A stretch of DNA of 64,000 nt from Wyeomyia smithii (lineage: Eukaryota; Arthropoda; Insecta; Diptera; Culicidae), in assembly GCF_029784165.1 (NCBI RefSeq), contig NC_073696.1, positions 236,159,271 to 236,223,270 on the forward strand. Direction: 5' to 3'. The notes beneath the pieces are model-generated. The model was not told where the DNA came from. It did no database searches and worked only from the letters and a program-made list of their open reading frames with translations. Positions 57,721 to 64,000 of the stretch are shown in pieces (within the stretch, counting starts at the first letter, position 1; each line of letters opens with the position of its first letter). The position numbers and the translations under genes were made by a program.

Positions 57721-60700
57721 GATAAAGACATATTGGAGGAGAAAAAAATACATTATTTGATTTACAGCCTGATTTTATTGGGATTTTTTTCACATTTTTC
57801 TTTAACGACTGATCCGATCTGTGGGTTTCACGGTTTATTTAAAAAAATATTTCCATGTCTGAATACGTTTTGAAAAGTCAATGGAAAAAAAGTTTCATTT
57901 CAAAGTGAAGCCGTTAGTAGTTTCTACCTAACATATAAATGAAATTTTATTCCAATTGATAACATTCGAGACTTGAATAAAAAAAATCCCCAGCGTTTCA
58001 AGATTGAAATGATTTATGATATTCTGTTTAGGGTAATCTTAAAGCTTTTAGACCTGCTTTTCGTCCGATTTTTTCGCTTTTCGTCTGTGTTTTCTGGTCT
58101 CTTGTTTTTTTTTTGTTTCCTCTGTGTTGGTCTCTCTTTAATAATACTCAAACTACAAATACTCAAACTACTAATCGATATACAAGAAAGTTATCACAAA
58201 TATAGCTTTTTGTATGAATGCATAACCTACCTTCTATGAAATAAAGTCCTTTACAAGAAAAAAAGCTGCCCTTAAAGAATAAACAAACCCTTAAAGTTCA
58301 CTCTTTATCATTCCCACTGCTAAGCTTTTCTTACACAAAAAGCAAATAATTAATTTTCTCGTAATAGTCCTTCGGTAAAGTATGCAATCATGCCTTTATG
58401 AGAAAACATCAAAATGAGTAAAATTTGTTCGCCTTGGGGAAGGACGAACGATATCAATGCTTTTCCAAGCCTTTTGTGCTGGAACTTTAAATGTTATTAT
58501 TTTAACATTACCAAGCACTAGAAATAAAGCATTTCATCAAAGCGGAAAATCTGAATAGCTATATTCTGTGAAAGCCTACATCAGGAATGCCGATTCAGGA
58601 TCAAATCGAATGCAGAAGTACTGCCGCTTAGTCTATTTCTTTCGTACCCGTCTATTTCCGACTCACCTACTGGCAAGGTCGACCTTATTTCAAAACATCT
58701 TCTCAATGAAAATCCTTCCTTGTATGGAATAACATGTTTGTCTCGCTGGCAGTCAAGCTAAAACAGTTGGCACTCAATTTTCTTGTTATTAAGGAACGTT
58801 ATCAAATCATCACCAGAAACCGCATAATTATTATCAACCAATATAATCTCGCAACACATTTTCCGGACTAACGATGTGCCTCGGAGGGATGCTGGCATGA
58901 TAGTGTCCTTCGGGGATATCCCCAGAAGCTCGAAAGAAACCGCAAACTAACCGCCATCTTCACGCACTGATTATAACCAACGCGACTGTTGTGCGTCTGT
59001 GTGTGTGTATGAAATTATGATTAAGTTTTCGCATGCTGCTGAAAATCAACAGTTTTGCAGCCGAAATCACGTTTCTGTACTTGGTAGTTATCATCGTCGT
59101 TATCAACCCGTTAACAGTGGGTGTTCCGTAATGGGTGGCATTAGAAAGTTTGCCCTTGCGAAACTGATAGTCGACTATTGTTAATTAACAACCAAAATGA
59201 TCATTGTAGAAATTTCTGATTGAAGGTTTTTAGAACAAAGAAAAAATATTTCCTTGCTGCAACTGAAAAATTCGTATAACATTACAACCAGTCCCAGCGG
59301 GGTTAATTGCTTACTTCATGCGGATTGCTTCCCAAACATAACCTACTTCTAACATGCGCTCAAACTCACACTGGAAGGAGGAAAATTTGCATACTGTGCT
59401 CACTCTGCTGTAAATGACATGAATCCGTTCGTGCATCGCTGCTGCTCGACAAGGTGCACACACATAAAGCAAACCAATTTTATTGCGTTAATATCCGGTT
59501 GCAATTTAAATCCGGAGACGGGTGATATTTACCGTCTATAAAGTCTACACAAGCTTCCTCAACCCCTGCTCCTCCTGGATGCTGTAACGGCGAGAAAGGA
59601 TCTGAGCGTGAAGACGATAACAGGACTGTGGAGCTTTGGCTGAATTCTGCTCAGCACTGGAGAGGTAAATCTGGTGGCAGAAAAACGAGACAAGAGCTGG
59701 TAGACCGTCTTACCCAATTTTAGCTGGCGACGACGAAAACAGCGGCTGCGGAAGATTGTTTGTCAAGACCAGTAAACAGCGCAAACAGATATACGTACGA
59801 CATTAAGATTTAGAATGTAAATTAGCCCAATAAAGTAAAGCCGTGTTTCTCTTCATCTATGCTGGTGTCATTAGTGTTGCCTGTGTCAATTGGAGCCTCC
59901 AGTTTACTGTGTGGAAGGTGATTTATTTGTTCGTGTTCGCAAGTTGTTCCATTGGATTCCCAGCTGCCTACAGCGGAAACTGGGCTTAATATGTGTCTCC
60001 GTCTCATATGTATATCCTGCCTTGGCTTGACGTTCTACAAACCTGCAATAAACGGGTTGATAAGTGGAGCATTCCAAATCACCCTCCCACCACCACCGCA
60101 GCACACACGCACAAGAGGAACAAATTTCACTGGTTACAGAATTATTCCGAATGAAGAAGCATCGTCGTGTAAGCCGTCAAACACCTCCAGCGAACGCAGC
60201 CAGGTTGAGCGTAACGATTCGCGTCGTTGAATTCAATTAATGCAATTTGTGTGCTGCAGCTGCTGCAATTGCCGCAGTAACCACCCTTTTGGCGTTTTCC
60301 GGGAAAGCCATCGGGCGCATATTACTTCATTTTGATTAAAGTATGTTTAGGTATTACGTTTAGGTATTACGTATTTTATATCAATGAGTGATTGGTACTG
60401 CAACTTAGTAAGTAGTAAGATTAACTTTTTTGACATTTCAAGTGTGAAGTAGGATTAAATGATGTTGTGATTTATCTCGCAAATTTGTTGGCTATTAAAA
60501 AATGTTGTGTGGAAATTGTTCGCTAACTGTACAAGTTAGTCGACAAGAGCGAAAAAATTGTCCTAAAAAGTTTATTGCTTTTCAACTATACCTGTGAAAT
60601 TAGGTGTCACTAGCCAAGAGAGAAATGCGTTAAAAGGCTGCAGAGAAATTGCTTGCCGGTTTCGATGCTTTTTCGTTTGCTTACGGTAATACTTCTATTA

Positions 60701-60745
60701 ATTCTTTGAAGATGTTACAAACTTAAGACTTGGATTTTTTACTTT
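57721..60745. other. Unassigned spacer, about 3 kb
   Basis: No gene or matched repeat. The frames at 57,973-58,239 and 59,952-60,230 (88-92 codons) have no motif. The segment 59,560-60,300 is somewhat richer in GC than its surroundings. Confidence 0.45.
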
Positions 60746-60835
60746 TTTCACTCCAATTGAACGGGATTAGAACCCACAATCTTCCTGTTTCAGGCATGGT
60801 GTTCTACAATATTAAAATACCGGGAAGATATATTC
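60746..60835 (-). mobile_element. Degenerate tRNA-like repeat, family D head
   Basis: On the minus strand the run ...AACACCATGCCTGAAACAGG...TTGTGGGTTCTAATCCCGT parallels the tRNA-like part at 55,875-55,945, including an eroded B box. Confidence 0.5.
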
Positions 60836-60931
60836 TTCCAAGCTCAATATCATTTCAACCTCTATTGTGCCCGTTCCTAATGCAACTCGATCAACACTAT
60901 GCACTTCCTAAAAACGGACAATCGTCTCAAG

Positions 60932-61185
60932 TCTAGATAAACATTTCAAAAGGTCCTATCTGCTTTTATCATTTTTCCGGAGCATCTTTTCATTTTGGTA
61001 ATGGTTCAGTTTAGTAACTTTCCCAAGCGTGGTTTTCGTTCAGAAGGCTAGAGTGATTCCTCCACTATCAACTCGTGCAAATAACGTGGCATAAAAGGTG
61101 TTTAGGAAGTTGTGGTGATTGAATGAAAGTGATCGATCAAAAAATCGATGAAAGCAGATAGGACCTTTTGAAATGTTTCTCTAGA
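60932..61185. mobile_element. MITE with 39 bp terminal inverted repeats
   Basis: The left end TCTAGATAAACATTTCAAAA..., continuing through GGTCCTATCTGCTTTTATC, returns as the reverse complement at 61,147-61,185 with only two or three mismatches. Taking the TA inside TCTAGA as the target duplication gives a Tc1/mariner-like MITE of about 250 bp. It has no coding capacity. Confidence 0.78.
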
Positions 61186-62346
61186 AGTGACCAAATTTGA
61201 TCTGACTGAATTTTGCACAGATATTTCTATGGGCTAGAGATGTCATTTTGAGCTACCATTTTTTTTTCAATCACGACTCATTTTCGGGAAGGGCATAGGT
61301 GGCATGCTTAAACTAGATAACACTCATAGGAGGATACTTTTGCGTATTACAAACTGTTACATAGGAGAGAGGGGAAATAGTATCAGCGTTATGTACCCGA
61401 AAATGCCTGCCAAATTGCTATTGCCTCTAACATCGACTTATTTTTGAAAACTGAGCGGATATCTCTGTGTGTTATAAACTCACTACATTTTTTCAGCAGC
61501 CGCTAATCTTGCTATAATCATAGCTGGATGACACATTCGATTAATGGGATATTGAGAACATAATCGACGCAGAATATCCATCTGCAATGAATGATTTCAA
61601 AAATAAACATAAAAACAATCAAGTATTTTTCGTAAAAATGGAATGGAGCTGTCGAAGAATAAAAAGAAAGTGGTCTCGTCTTAAGTGTCTGGCAATTTGG
61701 ACTGATGAATACTCCGATATATACCATGAAGAAAACAAAGCGGTGGACAACTTGTTTCCGGTAATCAGAATTCACGAACATATGGAACCAACATTTCATG
61801 GTTCATATAATTAAACGTTTTTTTGATCGTTAGATAGTTTTGGTTGGAACAAATCAATTACTTTTTAATGAAGAAATGAACTCGCTAACATAAGTTACAA
61901 AAGATGTGGGGAGAGGTCTTTTACAGCGTTCTCTAATGGGGAAGTAGATGGTGGCGCTACGTTTTGTTACATAGGGGAGGTGGGGGTCACAAAATTGTTT
62001 TTTGCGTTAAGTAATGTATGGATACCGCCTTACGTGAAAATTGTATTGGTGATTACAAATATTCTTGAATCCACACCGATTTGTTCAATCGGGGTGACAT
62101 ATTCGACAAGATATACACCAACCATACCACCACAAAGAGTAAATGATATTCACTGCATTAGAAATATCAAGAAACACAATATCTCAGAAACCCCCTTTTG
62201 AAAAATCTTAATTATCTTTTTATCTTCAAAAACATTTTTTTTAAATTTTTTTACAGGGTATGTTTTTTCTGGTGGACGAAATAATTATCTTCAACTCTGC
62301 TGAAGACACAATACCGAGCAAACGAAACGTTCTGGTTCTTAAACTA

Positions 62347-62390
<44 letters not shown>

Positions 62391-63317
62391 TAAATTTGAA
62401 TTTATATGTCAGCACAAAGTTTTTTATATATCAGTTAGTTGCCAACCTATTTTCTTCATTCTCACAGTAATCCATTGGAAAATTAGTTATGCGTCCACCA
62501 AAAAGTGAAAAATTGGAATATGTAGAATCTTTTTAAACGAAACGAATTTCGATCAATCAGAGTTTAAAGCAAAAGTCAACATCGAACTAAACTGAGCAAT
62601 CAATCTCAACCTTTTTTCCCTAGCCTTGTCAACACCAAAGTACTTGACTTTCTAAACCGGAAGTATAACCTTTAGCAGTCACATATGAAAGCTGGCATGC
62701 ACAAATTTAGCATTAGGTGTCTATTCGATCACTGTTTAAGATTTAGGTACTAGAAACTGGATCGGCCAGCAGCAAGCAATGCTGCGGCAAGTCGCACCGC
62801 AGCAGGCGGTTATTTCAAATATAGTAAGATTGTATGTTGAAACACCAGATTTTGGATTTCCCATCTGTGTAAAAAGCACTGTCATACAGGCATATCTGTA
62901 GCACTACTGAATTAGCCCGGACCTGTAAGAGTTTCTGTCCGGATCTGACGTGTTCGCTTTTAGATGTTTGGGTACTACTACAAGTTAGTTACGTGTTTGC
63001 TGATAACGTGTGTTTTTTGTGATGCGTGTTGTTTTTTTACTTGCAGTGTGTGAAGAGCTAAAAATAAACTTGAATCATCTCGTGTCATCAACAAATGGAA
63101 ACCGTCAATGATAATTGATTAAACAAAATTGCCGAGTGCCATTATTGTAACAACACCAATGGCACTTTTAAGCGCCTAAAAATTATTCAATTGAAGTAGT
63201 TGTTATTTTTCTGTCACTAGTAGGTATCGAAGACAAGTAAGATATAATCGGCGCGGAATGTCGTGTCCCTGCGTGTCTGCGTCGGTAGCAGGATAAATAA
63301 ATATCGTAAATAATCTA
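61186..63317. other. Unassigned spacer with an ATT microsatellite
   Basis: Contains (TTA)n at about 62,347-62,388. The phrase TGTTACATAGG(A/G)GAG occurs at about 61,358 and 61,967, a short dispersed repeat. No gene supported. Confidence 0.5.
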
Positions 63318-64000
63318 ATGATTACTCGATATATACTTCTCAAAGAACCGATAGCAATAGGCAAATATTTGTATGTACTTGGATGCTACGAGTGGTGGAT
63401 AATTTTCTTCCACGTTGGTCGCATAGAATCGCGATGTTTGACAAGAAAAATACTAAATGTTCGTTTTCGTAACGAGTCAGCTTCACGCGCAATATCGTTC
63501 GATTCCATCACTTACCGCGAAGACATATTGCAACAAAACTTCCTTTTCGCCACAGTCGTGGAGATGCTGAGGTGATCTTGATCTAGGTCTAACCTTTCAG
63601 CTGAAGATTGCTCGTGTGTTGTTTTCTATATGTGTCGCAAATCGGAGTAGGTTTGGTTTAGTCGAAAAATACCGCTATTAATTCAAAACACTGAGCAATG
63701 GATACCTTTCAATAAACCGTGTCTGTCTAAGTGCGTTTCCGGAAGCCATTCGGAATTAGCAATAAAAATTATTTAAATTCATGGATGTTTCGGGTGACGG
63801 ATGGTTTTCTCACGCACAGCTAGCGAAAAACTCCATCACATACCACGATGATACAACTCTTCCTTTCCATCGCAGTCGTGGAGATGCAGTGGTAGACTCA
63901 GTCTCCGACAACAACAATACTTCCTTCCTTTTCCTAACGATCGTAAGGACGTGGCTCAATCCATACGAAGCGGTAGCTACTATCTTGAACTTTCTTTGAG
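63318..64000. other. Spacer with an imperfect direct duplication
   Basis: The segment around 63,500-63,575 (CCATCACTTACCGCGAAGAC...CAGTCGTGGAGATGC) recurs imperfectly at about 63,832-63,893 (CCATCACATACCACGATGAT...CAGTCGTGGAGATGC). Both sit in open frames of 70-85 codons without known domains. Whether this is a gene continuing past the window edge cannot be judged. Confidence 0.35.

Overview
The window looks like intergenic, transposon-rich chromosome from a dipteran, most likely a culicine (Aedes-type) mosquito. The reasons are three insect gustatory-receptor genes with 55-75 bp introns, several tRNA-derived SINE families, Jockey-, R1- and CR1-type LINEs, many short inverted-repeat elements, and AT-rich spacer DNA. 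No prokaryotic gene organisation, CRISPR array or operon is present. The species assignment is inference from family content only.

Layout. 1-5,110: SINE copies, a decayed R1-type reverse-transcriptase fragment (about 1,803-2,938), and a full-length minus-strand SINE with 12 bp target duplications. About 5,170-10,077: a broken Jockey-like LINE (ORF1 with three zinc knuckles, ORF2 with endonuclease and reverse transcriptase), split by a 719 bp insertion that holds two tRNA-like units in inverted orientation. 10,078-10,292: a (TA)n tract and a 57 bp unit. 10,294-18,530: a giant, almost perfect palindrome (arms about 4.1 kb, TA-rich centre near 14,412). Its right arm runs into a complete receptor gene (Gr-1, 18,241-19,639); its left arm carries the antisense first 290 bp of that gene. 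About 20,460-24,015: 3.5 kb of A-rich DNA almost without T on the + strand, grading into an AAAACAG satellite. 24,020-27,785: nothing recognised. 27,786-34,725: three nested elements. A CR1-type LINE is interrupted by an R1-type LINE (27,922-31,774, intact 1,018-codon ORF2) and by a solo LTR (32,777-33,374), each with target-site duplications. 36,285-38,240 and 45,705-47,835: a tandem duplication of a second receptor type (Gr-2, Gr-3) with its 5' flank. The rest (38-64 kb) holds dispersed repeats: SINEs, TIR elements, foldbacks, and a 2.9 kb element built of three classes of degenerate tandem repeats.

The only genes that look functional for the host are the three chemoreceptors. Gr-2 and Gr-3 are recent paralogues with identical exon structure; Gr-1 is more distant. 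The most unusual object is the palindrome. Its arms differ at one base and in one homopolymer at the points I compared. It is either a very recent inverted duplication, which could give a hairpin transcript antisense to Gr-1, or an assembly turn-around at a self-complementary TA tract. Sequence alone does not settle this.
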